In this document: positions 10,243 through 17,527 of the stretch, in pieces
Numbering within the stretch: the first letter of the stretch is position 1
Layout: each line of letters starts with the position of its first letter
Source: Massilia litorea
GTDB taxonomy: Bacteria > Pseudomonadota > Gammaproteobacteria > Burkholderiales > Burkholderiaceae_D
Assembly (NCBI RefSeq): GCF_015101885.1
Contig: NZ_CP062941.1
Coordinates: 4,960,001 to 5,024,000, forward strand
Length of the DNA: 64,000 nucleotides
Reading direction: 5' to 3'
Translations under genes and position numbers: made by a program
Notes under the pieces: generated by a model
Databases searched by the model: none
The model's input: only the letters and a program-made list of their open reading frames with translations
Told to the model about the DNA's origin: nothing

Positions 10243-10425
10243 CTAAAACGGATGTTGAAATGTTGAAAGCTGTTATCGTGTTGGCAATGAATCGCGATTG
10301 ATGCATATCTGACTACCTTGGTACGAAACTTACCACAAAAGTAAGCCCCAGCGCCAATCCCGGCGGTTGAGACCGCGGTTTTATTGAGGTAGCGCAGTTA
10401 GCCCGAGAATCAATTTCCACACCGA

Positions 10426-11178
10426 TCAAGACGCATACTGCAGGCGTACCCGTGCCAGGTCTTCCGGCGTGTCGACGCCGGCTGGCGGGGCGCTGTCGGT
10501 GACGTGGACCGCGATCGGATAACCGTGCCAGAGCACGCGCAATTGTTCGAGCGCCTCGATCTGTTCCAGGGGCGCCGGTTCCAGCCCCGGATAGGCCTGC
10601 AGGAAAGCGTTGCTGTAGGCATACAGGCCGATGTGGCGTAGCGGTGCATAGCCGGCCGGCAAAACGTCGCGGGTGGCGGCAAAAGCGTCGCGGTGCCAGG
10701 GAATGGTGGCGCGCGAGAAATACAGGGCCCTGCCCGCCTTGTCGAGCACGACCTTGACGACGTTCGGATTGAAAACCTCGGCCACGTCGCTCAATGGATG
10801 GGCGCAGGTTGCCATTGGCACCCCGGCACTGATGCGGCCGGCGCAGGCTGCCAGCAGCGCAGGGTCGATCAGGGGCTCGTCGCCCTGCAGGTTGACGACG
10901 ACTTCATCATCGGCCAGTCCCAGCGCCAGCGCCACTTCGGCGATGCGGTCGGTGCCGGACGGGTGGTCGCTGCGGGTCATGCGCGCCTCGACGCCGTGCG
11001 CCGCGCAGGCGGCCAGGATGTCGGCGTGGTCGGTGGCGACGACGATGCGGGACGCCCCGGACGCGCGGGCGCGCTCGGCGACGCGCACGACCATCGGTTT
11101 GCCGCCGAGGTCGGCCAGCGGCTTATTCGGCAGGCGGGTCGAAGCGAGGCGGGCAGGAATAATAACGGTAAAGTTCAT
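10426..11178 (-). CDS. kdsB: 3-deoxy-manno-octulosonate cytidylyltransferase
   Basis: 250 residues from the ATG at 11178 (beginning [20 protein letters not shown]); a TTG two codons further upstream is less likely. It activates Kdo to CMP-Kdo for lipid A-core assembly. The nucleotide-binding [10 protein letters not shown], the [14 protein letters not shown] motif and [10 protein letters not shown] are all present. It starts 10 bp after the Trm112-like gene and belongs to the lipid A block lpxK-Trm112-kdsB. Confidence 0.95.
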   Translation of the reverse strand: MNFTVIIPARLASTRLPNKPLADLGGKPMVVRVAERARASGASRIVVATDHADILAACAAHGVEARMTRSDHPSGTDRIAEVALALGLADDEVVVNLQGDEPLIDPALLAACAGRISAGVPMATCAHPLSDVAEVFNPNVVKVVLDKAGRALYFSRATIPWHRDAFAATRDVLPAGYAPLRHIGLYAYSNAFLQAYPGLEPAPLEQIEALEQLRVLWHGYPIAVHVTDSAPPAGVDTPEDLARVRLQYAS

Positions 11179-11188
11179 CTTCAACGCG

Positions 11189-11359
11189 TCATACCGGCTC
11201 GATCTTGCGCGCCTGGTCGGCCCACATGATCGGGATGCCGTCGCGGATCGGATATGCCAGGCGGTCCGGGCGGCAAGTCAGTTCCTGGGCCTTCTTATCG
11301 TATTCGAGCGGTCCCTTGCACAACGGGCAGACCAGGATATCAAACAGGCGAGCGTCCAC
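11189..11359 (-). CDS. Trm112/YcaR family zinc-ribbon protein
   Basis: 56 residues from a GTG start at 11359, with GGAG 7 bases upstream; the frame can be extended five codons to an ATG at 11374, but that would swallow the ribosome site. The core VCPLCKGPL keeps only one CxxC pair, as is usual for bacterial YcaR-like proteins that sit between lpxK and kdsB. It overlaps the end of lpxK by 20 bp, which implies translational coupling. Its role is probably a small adaptor; no partner can be read from sequence. Confidence 0.88.
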   Translation of the reverse strand: MDARLFDILVCPLCKGPLEYDKKAQELTCRPDRLAYPIRDGIPIMWADQARKIEPV

Positions 11360-12392
11360 GACATTTCTCCACAATGAGTTCGGCCAGGGCGGCGTCGATG
11401 CGCGCCGTGACCGGGACCACCCACAGCCGTGGATCGTCCTTCAGGTTTTCAAGTTGCCCACATTTTACTGCATCCTTCTCGGTGATCAGGATGACATCGG
11501 CGTCGACGCCGGCAAATGGGTTCTCGCGGAAATCGTAGTGGTCGGGCAAGGGCAGCTCGGCAAAGTCGAGCCCGGCGCCGCGCAGCAGGCTGAAGAAGCG
11601 GCCCGGGTTGCCGATTCCGGCGGCGGCCAGCAGGCGCTGTCCGGCAAACGAGGCCAGCGGACGGCTCTGGCGTGGGTCGGCCAGGCGCTCGGCGCTATCG
11701 CCCACCAGCTGCATCCGGAATGGCGTGCCGCCGACGCTGGCCGCCAGTCGCGGGCTGATCTCGGGTGCGTTCACGACGGTGACGTCGCGCCGGCGCGAAG
11801 GCGCTTCGCGCAAGGGCCCGGCCGGCAGCAGCCAGCCGTTGCCGGCGCCGCGGCCGTCGAACAGCAGCACCTCGACGTCGCGCGCCAGGGCGTAATGCTG
11901 CAGGCCGTCGTCGGTGAGGACGAGGTCGACCTCGGGATGCGCCGCCAGCAGCGCCCTGCCCGCTTCGACCCGCTTCCTGCCGACAAACACGGGCACCCCG
12001 GCGCGGCGCGCGATCAGCACCGGCTCGTCGCCGACGTCAAGCGTGCTCGAATCCGGCGTCACCGCGCGCGGCGCCTCGCCGTCGGCGCCGTGGCCGCGCG
12101 AAATCACGCCGGGACGAAAACCAGCCTCGCGCAGGGCCTGCGCCAGCCAGATCGTCAGCGGCGTCTTGCCGGTGCCGCCGATAAAGATATTACCGACGAC
12201 GACGACCGGCACCGGCAGCCGTCCCGCCTTCAGGATGCCTGCGCGGTAGAGGCTGGCACGCAGGCTTGAAACCGCGCGAAACAGCTGCGAGAGCGGCCAC
12301 AGCGCGCAGGCGAGCGGGCCGCGGCGCAGCCAGGCGCGCGTCAGGGTCGATTCGAGGGAATTGTTTTTCGGCATAGGGAATGGACGCAGCAC
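11340..12392 (-). CDS. lpxK: Tetraacyldisaccharide 4'-kinase
   Basis: 350 residues from a GTG; a second possible start ([11 protein letters not shown]) is at 12374, and neither has a strong ribosome site. It phosphorylates the 4' position of the lipid A disaccharide at the inner membrane. It shows an N-terminal amphipathic stretch, the P-loop-like [17 protein letters not shown] near residue 60, the VISRGHG motif, and the [11 protein letters not shown] motif that is hallmark for LpxK. It is part of the exbB-exbD-lpxK-Trm112-kdsB operon. Confidence 0.95.
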   Translation of the reverse strand: MLRPFPMPKNNSLESTLTRAWLRRGPLACALWPLSQLFRAVSSLRASLYRAGILKAGRLPVPVVVVGNIFIGGTGKTPLTIWLAQALREAGFRPGVISRGHGADGEAPRAVTPDSSTLDVGDEPVLIARRAGVPVFVGRKRVEAGRALLAAHPEVDLVLTDDGLQHYALARDVEVLLFDGRGAGNGWLLPAGPLREAPSRRRDVTVVNAPEISPRLAASVGGTPFRMQLVGDSAERLADPRQSRPLASFAGQRLLAAAGIGNPGRFFSLLRGAGLDFAELPLPDHYDFRENPFAGVDADVILITEKDAVKCGQLENLKDDPRLWVVPVTARIDAALAELIVEKCRGRSPV

Positions 12393-12425
12393 CAGGCCGG
12401 CACTGCGCCCGCCTGATGCCGAGGA

Positions 12426-12869
12426 TTATTTCTTGCCGCCGGTCTGGGCGGCGAAGGTCAGCTTGTCGTAGCCGGCCATGCGCGCCGCTTCCAGCACGTT
12501 GATCACCATCTGGTGCATCGCGAACTGGTCGGCGTTGACGATGATGACCGGATCCTTCACCGGCTGGCCGTTCGGGCCCGAGCGCGCGGCTGCCCGTAAA
12601 TCGTCGGCGAGGCCGGCGACGCCGTGGAAGGACACCGGCGTGCCGTTCACCGTGTAATTGCCCTTGGCATCGACCGTGACATTGATCTCGAAGGGTTTCT
12701 CGGCGACCTTGTCGGCGTCGGCGGTCGGCAGCGTGATCTGCAGCTCGGTGAATTTACTGTAGGTGGTCGAGACCATCAGGAAGATGAGCACGACCAGCAG
12801 CACGTCGATGAAGGGGATCAGGTTGATCTCCGGATCCTCGCGCTTGCGGCCGCGGCGGAAATCCATCAT
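12426..12869 (-). CDS. exbD: Biopolymer transport protein ExbD/TolR
   Basis: 147 residues with one N-terminal membrane helix (INLIPFIDVLLVVLIFLMVS, about residues 16-35). This holds the conserved Asp of the proton channel (PFIDVLLV). The periplasmic domain follows. With the ExbB/TolQ-like partner just upstream (ATGA overlap) it forms an ion-driven motor that energises TonB-dependent transport or a related envelope process. The TonB-dependent BtuB encoded at 27985-29958 would be a plausible client, though this is inference. Confidence 0.92.
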   Translation of the reverse strand: MMDFRRGRKREDPEINLIPFIDVLLVVLIFLMVSTTYSKFTELQITLPTADADKVAEKPFEINVTVDAKGNYTVNGTPVSFHGVAGLADDLRAAARSGPNGQPVKDPVIIVNADQFAMHQMVINVLEAARMAGYDKLTFAAQTGGKK

Positions 12870-13471
12870 TTGCGCGCCCCGTGGACGACATCGACGAATT
12901 TCACGGCCTGCAGTTCCATGTCGATGATGAAGCTGTCGACCAGGGCGCGGAAATGGCGGTAGGCGACCAGGGCCGGCATGGCGATGGCCAGGCCGAAGCC
13001 GGTGTTGTACAGCGCCACCGAAATACCGTGGGCGAGCTGGGCCGGATTGGCGCCGCTGGCGTTCTGCGAGCCGAAGATCTCGATCATGCCGACCACCGTG
13101 CCGAACAGGCCCATCAGCGGGGCGAGCGAGGCAATGGTGCCGAGGGTGGTGAGGAAGCGTTCCAGCACGTGGGCGACGCCGCGGCCGGCTTCCTCGATCG
13201 ATTCCTTCATCACGTCGCGCGGGGCGTCGACATTGCGCAGCGCGGCCGCCAGCACGGTGCCGAGCGGCGAATTCTGCTCGAGCGTGTTGATGATGTCGGG
13301 GGTCGCCTTCTTGTTGCGATAGACCTGGATGACTTCGCCGAGCAATTGCTTCGGCAAGATTTTTTCACGACGCAGGTAAATCAGGCGTTCGATGATCAAG
13401 GCCAGGGCGACGATCGATGCAATCAGCAATGGCCAGATGGGCCAGCCTGCGGCTTGAAGAATGGCGAACAA
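12866..13471 (-). CDS. exbB: MotA/TolQ/ExbB proton channel family protein
   Basis: 201 residues from a TTG start at 13471, chosen because AGGAG lies 5 bases upstream and the protein then begins FAILQAAGWPIWPLL, directly with the first membrane helix. The longer frame to 13555 adds an unlikely leader. The MotA/ExbB domain with GTIASLAPLMGLFGTVVGMI and the last helices are intact. It is the first gene of the lpxK operon, with the seven-unit repeat array directly upstream, so the array borders or contains its promoter. Confidence 0.92.
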   Translation of the reverse strand: MFAILQAAGWPIWPLLIASIVALALIIERLIYLRREKILPKQLLGEVIQVYRNKKATPDIINTLEQNSPLGTVLAAALRNVDAPRDVMKESIEEAGRGVAHVLERFLTTLGTIASLAPLMGLFGTVVGMIEIFGSQNASGANPAQLAHGISVALYNTGFGLAIAMPALVAYRHFRALVDSFIIDMELQAVKFVDVVHGARK

Positions 13472-13561
13472 GTGAACTCCTGGGGTGAAAGGATGGATGA
13501 AGAAATTGATGAGAAGCGAATGCGGCAATGTAGCAAGTTGCCAGCGATGCGGCAAGTGCAG

Positions 13562-13626
13562 TTCTGCACAAGTTCTGTGGATAAAATTGTGCGCAAGGCT
13601 TTGTTCCAGATCAAAGAACCTTGATT
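13562..13626 (+). repeat. Array unit 1
   Basis: Forward box TTCTGCACA at 13562, exact DnaA box (minus strand TTATCCACA) at 13576-13584, third box at 13588, TTGATT at 13621. The IHF consensus has two mismatches here because the AAG element is shifted by one base. Confidence 0.85.
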
Positions 13627-13726
13627 CTTAAGGGAATTTTTCCTCTGCGCAATTATGTGGCAGCGGGGAAACTCCGCTGTTTCACCCGCCGTGTCCAGCC
13701 AACATGGACACACCCCGTGGTGCTAC

Positions 13727-13799
13727 TTGTAAACATTTTCTGTGGATAAAATTGTGCGCAATAGGCATCCGCACGCGTTAAGTCATTGATTCAAATCAA
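13727..13799 (+). repeat. Array unit 2
   Basis: Forward box TTGTAAACA at 13727, exact DnaA box at 13741-13749, third box at 13753. Perfect IHF consensus TAAGTCATTGATT at 13779-13791. The sequence TTGATTCAAATCAA here also matches an FNR/Anr box, but the other units do not keep that symmetry. Confidence 0.87.
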
Positions 13800-13867
13800 T
13801 ATTGTTCTGCCGATGAAAAATGCAGCACGTTAACTTTGTTGATGAGGCTTGCGATTCGCCCGCGATG

Positions 13868-13937
13868 TTTCCCACATTTTTTGTGGACAAAATTGTGAGC
13901 AATGGCCTCCGCTTTCGCCCAAGTCTTTGATTTGAAA
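13868..13937 (+). repeat. Array unit 3
   Basis: Forward box TTTCCCACA at 13868, main box with one mismatch (TTGTCCACA on minus) at 13882-13890. A perfect hairpin CCACA-N5-TGTGG spans 13872-13886. IHF consensus CAAGTCTTTGATT at 13920-13932. Confidence 0.85.
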
Positions 13938-14037
13938 GCGCAAAGAGTTGCTGGCGCTAAATTGAGCACCCAGACTTATGCACACCGGCTGGGCTGTATA
14001 GCAGACTTTGACGGGCACATCTTGTCGGCCGCCTCGT

Positions 14038-14110
14038 CTTTGCACACTTTCTGTGGAAAAGAATGTGCGCAAGCCCGCTTGTGCTGCCTTAAGTGCTTGA
14101 TTCGATTCAG
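14038..14110 (+). repeat. Array unit 4
   Basis: Forward box CTTTGCACA at 14038, main box TTTTCCACA (minus) at 14052-14060, third box at 14064. IHF consensus TAAGTGCTTGATT at 14090-14102. Confidence 0.85.
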
Positions 14111-14175
14111 ATTAAGATGGGTGCATATTTTTGTGGCAGCCCCGGCGCTGTAATGCCTGCGGGGCCCTTCTCAGG

Positions 14176-14246
14176 TTCTGCACACTTTCTGTGGACAAAA
14201 TTGTGAGGAAGCGTCTTGAGTTAGCACAAGCTCCTTGATTCTAAAG
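14176..14246 (+). repeat. Array unit 5
   Basis: Forward box TTCTGCACA at 14176 (one mismatch to TTATNCACA), main box TTGTCCACA (minus) at 14190-14198, third box at 14202. TTGATT is at 14235; IHF consensus has two mismatches. Confidence 0.83.
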
Positions 14247-14369
14247 AGAAAAATCATGGTGCACAAAAACATCGCACGCACGCGCGGCGACCAGGGAAAT
14301 GCTGCAAGGCAGGTCTGGCCGGCTCGTTGGAGGCGTCCATCGGCCTCGCGCACAGGCGCATTCGACCTC

Positions 14370-14440
14370 CTGTGCACATAAACTGTGGAAAACAATGTGC
14401 GCAAGCTCAGCATCCAACACCTAAGCGTTTGATTCAAAAC
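14370..14440 (+). repeat. Array unit 6
   Basis: Forward box CTGTGCACA at 14370, main box TTTTCCACA (minus) at 14384-14392, third box at 14396. IHF consensus TAAGCGTTTGATT at 14422-14434. Confidence 0.84.
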
Positions 14441-14493
14441 AGGAAAGCCCTGCCTGCCCGCTTTTACGGCAGGGCCGCGGTCTTATGCATGAC

Positions 14494-14566
14494 TTCCCCA
14501 CATTTTTTGTGGATAACATTGTGTCCAAGTACATCGCGCAATCCATAAGCTTTTGATTTAAAACAA
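14494..14566 (+). repeat. Array unit 7
   Basis: Forward box TTCCCCACA at 14494, exact DnaA box (minus strand TTATCCACA) at 14508-14516, hairpin CCACA-N5-TGTGG at 14498-14512. IHF consensus TAAGCTTTTGATT at 14546-14558, followed by an AT-rich tract as in strong IHF sites. Confidence 0.87.
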
Positions 14567-14688
14567 TTTAATGCTCTATGCCAGCAAAAAAGGCGGTGCA
14601 CAACTCTCTGCAATTCCCTACAAAAAGCCCTTGTCGTCCTGCAGCGCTTATGCCATAAGCTTTCCGCTCCACTCTCCGTCACCATGCC

Positions 14689-16050
14689 ATGCTGAACAAT
14701 CCAGATTCCGACACCACCTACGCCGCCCCGCCCGTCCTCACCGTCAGCGCCCTGAATGCGCAGGTGGCGCGCCTGCTCGAGCGTTCCTTTCCCCTGACCT
14801 GGATCGGCGGCGAAATCTCGAACTTCACGCGTGCCAGTTCCGGCCACTGGTATTTCACGCTGAAGGACGACGCGGCCCAGGTGCGCGCGGTGATGTTCCG
14901 CGGCCGCGCCCAGTACGCCGGCTTCGTGCCGCGCGAAGGCGACAAGGTCGAGGTGCGCGCCCTGGTCACCCTGTACGGCGCGCGCGGCGACTACCAGATC
15001 AATGTCGAGGCGATCCGCCGCGCCGGCGTGGGCCAGTTGTATGAAGCCTTCCTGCGCCTGAAGGAAAAGCTCAGCAGCCAGGGCCTGTTCGACCAGGACC
15101 GCAAGCGCGCCCTGCCCTTGTTTACGCGCAGCATCGGTATCGTCACCAGCCCGCAGGCAGCGGCCCTGCGCGACATCCTGACCGCCCTGAAACGCCGGGC
15201 GCCGCATGTGAACATCGTGCTCTACCCGGCGCCGGTGCAAGGCCAGGGCGCGGCCGGCAAAATTGCCGAGGCGATCATGACTGCATCGGAGCGGGCGGAA
15301 GTCGACGTGCTGCTGGTCTGCCGCGGCGGCGGCTCGATCGAGGACCTGTGGAGTTTCAACGAGGAAGTCGTGGCGCGCGCGATCGCGTCCTGCAGCATGC
15401 CCGTCATTGCCGGCGTCGGCCACGAGACCGACGTCACCATTGCCGACTTCGCCGCCGACATGCGCGCGGCCACCCCGACCGCCGCCGCGGAACTGGCGGC
15501 CACGCCGCGCGACGACTGGATGGGCTCGCTGGCGGCCGACGCCACCGACCTGCGCCGCGCGATGCGGCGCCAGCTGTCGGAAGCGAACCAGGGCCTCGAC
15601 AACCTCAGCCGCCGCCTGCTCAGCCCGACCGCCCAGATTGCCCACCAGCGCCTGAAACTGCGCGCCATGGCGTCCAGCCTGACCCACGTGGTACGCGCGC
15701 CGCTGAACCGCGGCGGCGTGCTGCTGGCGCAGCTCCAGCAGCGCTGGGCCCGCCACCGTCCGGATGTGCGCTCGCTGCGTGCCCAGCTCATTTCCGAGGG
15801 CCGCCATCTGAACGCAAGCCTGTGCAGCGCGGTCAAACAGCGGCGCGACGCCCTCGAGGCCCTGTCCGCCCAGCTGGAACTGCTCAATCCGCAGCGCACG
15901 CTCGAGCGCGGCTATGCGATCGTCAGCAATGCCGAGGGCCAGGCACTGCGCTCGCCCGGCCAGATCAAGGCGCGCCAGGTGCTGACCGTGCGCCTGGCCG
16001 AAGGCAGCGCGGAAGTGAAGGTGTCGAGCGTGCAAAACCGGCTGGAATGA
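14689..16050 (+). CDS. xseA: Exodeoxyribonuclease VII large subunit
   Basis: 453 residues. With XseB it degrades single-stranded DNA in both directions. The N-terminal OB-fold ([28 protein letters not shown] region, residues about 20-115) is followed by the catalytic core with [34 protein letters not shown] and [21 protein letters not shown] long coiled-coil stretch (about 290-390) and a C-terminal segment complete it. There is no clear ribosome site at the ATG 14689. It is divergent from exbB across the repeat array; xseB is not in the window. Confidence 0.95.
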   Translation: MLNNPDSDTTYAAPPVLTVSALNAQVARLLERSFPLTWIGGEISNFTRASSGHWYFTLKDDAAQVRAVMFRGRAQYAGFVPREGDKVEVRALVTLYGARGDYQINVEAIRRAGVGQLYEAFLRLKEKLSSQGLFDQDRKRALPLFTRSIGIVTSPQAAALRDILTALKRRAPHVNIVLYPAPVQGQGAAGKIAEAIMTASERAEVDVLLVCRGGGSIEDLWSFNEEVVARAIASCSMPVIAGVGHETDVTIADFAADMRAATPTAAAELAATPRDDWMGSLAADATDLRRAMRRQLSEANQGLDNLSRRLLSPTAQIAHQRLKLRAMASSLTHVVRAPLNRGGVLLAQLQQRWARHRPDVRSLRAQLISEGRHLNASLCSAVKQRRDALEALSAQLELLNPQRTLERGYAIVSNAEGQALRSPGQIKARQVLTVRLAEGSAEVKVSSVQNRLE

Positions 16051-16171
16051 AGGTCGGACTGACTGCGGGCTTGTCCTTTCTGCAGCAAACATGCAGCGTC
16101 GGCCCATCCGGTTTAAAATATGCGCCGTTTCCGAAGAATTAATTCGTTTCCAACCAATCAAGGAATAAGAC

Positions 16172-16750
16172 ATGGAACATACTCTGCCACCGCTGCCGTA
16201 CGCGAAAGACGCTCTCCAGCCGCACATCTCCGCCGAGACGCTGGAATACCACTACGGCAAGCACCACGCCACCTATGTGACGAACCTGAACAACCTGATC
16301 AAGGGCACCGAGTTCGAAAACATGTCGCTGGAAGAAATCGTCAAGAAGTCCTCGGGCGGCATCTTCAACAATTCGGCCCAGGTCTGGAACCACACCTTCT
16401 TCTGGAACTGCATGGCGCCGAACGCCGGCGGCGCGCCAACCGGCAAGGTCGCTGACGCAATCAACGCCAAGTGGGGTTCGTTCGACAAGTTCAAGGAAGA
16501 GTTCTCGAAGTCGGCCATCGGCAACTTCGGTTCGGGCTGGACCTGGCTGGTGCAAAAGGCCGACGGCGGCGTCGACATCGTCAACACCTCGAACGCCCAC
16601 ACCCCGCTGGCATCGGACGACAAGGCCCTGCTGACCTGCGACGTCTGGGAGCACGCCTACTACATCGACTACCGCAACGCCCGCGCCAAGTTCGTGGAAG
16701 CGTTCTGGAACCTGGTCAACTGGGAATTCGTCAACAAGAACCTGGCGTAA
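16172..16750 (+). CDS. sodB: Superoxide dismutase, iron type
   Basis: 192 residues, cytoplasmic, converting superoxide to oxygen and hydrogen peroxide. Metal ligands are in [10 protein letters not shown] (His near residue 27), the NHTFFWNCM stretch (His near 74), and [13 protein letters not shown] (Asp and His near 157 and 161). The residues FGSGWTWLV and the Gln in the AQVWNH motif fit the Fe form. AAGGAA precedes the ATG by 7 bases. It has its own strong terminator, so it is monocistronic. Confidence 0.95.
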   Translation: MEHTLPPLPYAKDALQPHISAETLEYHYGKHHATYVTNLNNLIKGTEFENMSLEEIVKKSSGGIFNNSAQVWNHTFFWNCMAPNAGGAPTGKVADAINAKWGSFDKFKEEFSKSAIGNFGSGWTWLVQKADGGVDIVNTSNAHTPLASDDKALLTCDVWEHAYYIDYRNARAKFVEAFWNLVNWEFVNKNLA

Positions 16751-16792
16751 TACCCTGCTCTTTCCGGCACGCGCCGGAACGACGCACTCCAG

Positions 16793-16822
16793 CGGCCCGC
16801 TTCAAGCGGGCCGTTTCTTTTT
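16793..16822 (+). terminator. Intrinsic terminator after sodB
   Basis: Ten-bp perfect stem CGGCCCGCTT/AAGCGGGCCG with a very short loop, followed by a T-rich tract (TTTCTTTTT). Confidence 0.92.
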
Positions 16823-17036
16823 ATATCCATTCCCCTCTCCAGCGCTGTGTCATGCGCCCTGCATGCTGTTGCCATACGGCGCTGCAAACCGACAACGCTT
16901 TCTGCCAGTCAAAGTTGACCCAAAGCAAGCCGTGACGCCAATGCGCCATTCCGGTGCGTATTCGCGCGTTTAATGGGTCCCGGAACATTTCCTGACATTC
17001 AGCAAACGTTTCCGAAACAACTGACGAGGAGAACGC

Positions 17037-17501
17037 GTGAACATCAACAAACTGATCGCTGCCGCATGGGTCGTGGCCGGCGCCTGCCTGACCAGCGGCT
17101 GCGCCACGCCCGACGGCGGCGGCAAGGTCGTGCTGTCGACCGACAAGATCTATCCCGCCATCGGGCCGTACTCGCAAATGATCGGGCACGGCAAGCTGAT
17201 CTATTTCTCGGGCGTGATCGCCCTGAACCAGGCGGGCACCGCGATCGAGGGCACGACGATCGAGGAGCAGACGCACAAGGTGCTCGGCTACATCGGCGCC
17301 GAGCTGGCCTCGCAGGGGCTGGGCTTCGAGGACGTGTTGACCAGCACGGTCTACATGCAGGACCTGAACGAATTCGCCGCCATGAACCGCGTGTATGGCG
17401 AGTATTTCAAGAAAGATCCGCCGGCCCGCGCGACGCTCCAGGTAGCGCGGCTGCCGCGCGACGCAAAAATCGAAATCGCCATCATCGCGGCGCGCCGCTG
17501 A
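17037..17501 (+). CDS. RidA-family lipoprotein (exported)
   Basis: 154 residues from a GTG at 17037 with GAGGAG 5 bases upstream. An N-terminal lipoprotein signal ends in the lipobox LTSGC, so the protein should be membrane-anchored on the outside of the inner membrane. The rest is a full RidA/YjgF domain: IYPAIGPYSQ, IYFSGVIALN, ALTSTVYMQDL-like DVLTSTVYMQDLNEF, and the catalytic Arg in PPARATLQVARLP with the acidic residue in KIEIAIIA. RidA proteins deaminate reactive enamine/imine products of PLP enzymes, normally in the cytosol. The next gene, 26 bp downstream, is an exported PLP enzyme, so the two may act together. Confidence 0.88.
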   Translation: MNINKLIAAAWVVAGACLTSGCATPDGGGKVVLSTDKIYPAIGPYSQMIGHGKLIYFSGVIALNQAGTAIEGTTIEEQTHKVLGYIGAELASQGLGFEDVLTSTVYMQDLNEFAAMNRVYGEYFKKDPPARATLQVARLPRDAKIEIAIIAARR

Positions 17502-17527
17502 CCGAACCACGACAACAGGAGACCAGG

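Larger units (their letters stand above)
13562..14566. repeat. Seven-unit composite array of DnaA-box-like and IHF-site-like elements
   Basis: Non-coding, about 1 kb, between divergent exbB and xseA. Seven diverged units share a fixed layout. A weak forward box ending CACA (or AACA in unit 2) is followed by five bases, then TGTGGAnAA (minus strand TTnTCCACA), three bases, then a third box with minus-strand form TTnnnCACA. TTGATT lies exactly 45 bp after the start of the main box in all seven. Main boxes start at 13576, 13741, 13882, 14052, 14190, 14384 and 14508. Units 1, 2 and 7 have the exact DnaA box TTATCCACA; units 3 and 5 have TTGTCCACA, units 4 and 6 TTTTCCACA. In units 2, 3, 4, 6 and 7, TTGATT completes YAANNNNTTGATW, the E. 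coli IHF consensus on the opposite strand. Unit-to-unit distance varies (165, 141, 170, 138, 194, 124 bp). The role is inferred, not shown. Confidence 0.85.

Noticed and set aside
13785..13800. FNR/Anr box (TTGATTCAAATCAA) as regulator of exbB
   Set aside because: Only unit 2 keeps the palindrome; the other six units keep TTGATT at the same spacing without the second arm, so a half-site reading such as IHF fits all units better.
13423..14437. Open frames on the minus strand inside the array (13423-13713, 13830-14072, 14171-14437)
   Set aside because: They share peptide fragments only because the DNA repeats do; frames, starts and lengths differ and no ribosome site is present.
13562..14566. 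CRISPR array
   Set aside because: The repeats are diverged, differ in spacing, and no cas gene or identical direct repeat is present.
14596..14663. Possible eighth array unit
   Set aside because: CATAAGCTTT at 14654 echoes unit 7, but no TGTGGAnAA box is found 35-45 bp before it; at most a decayed remnant.
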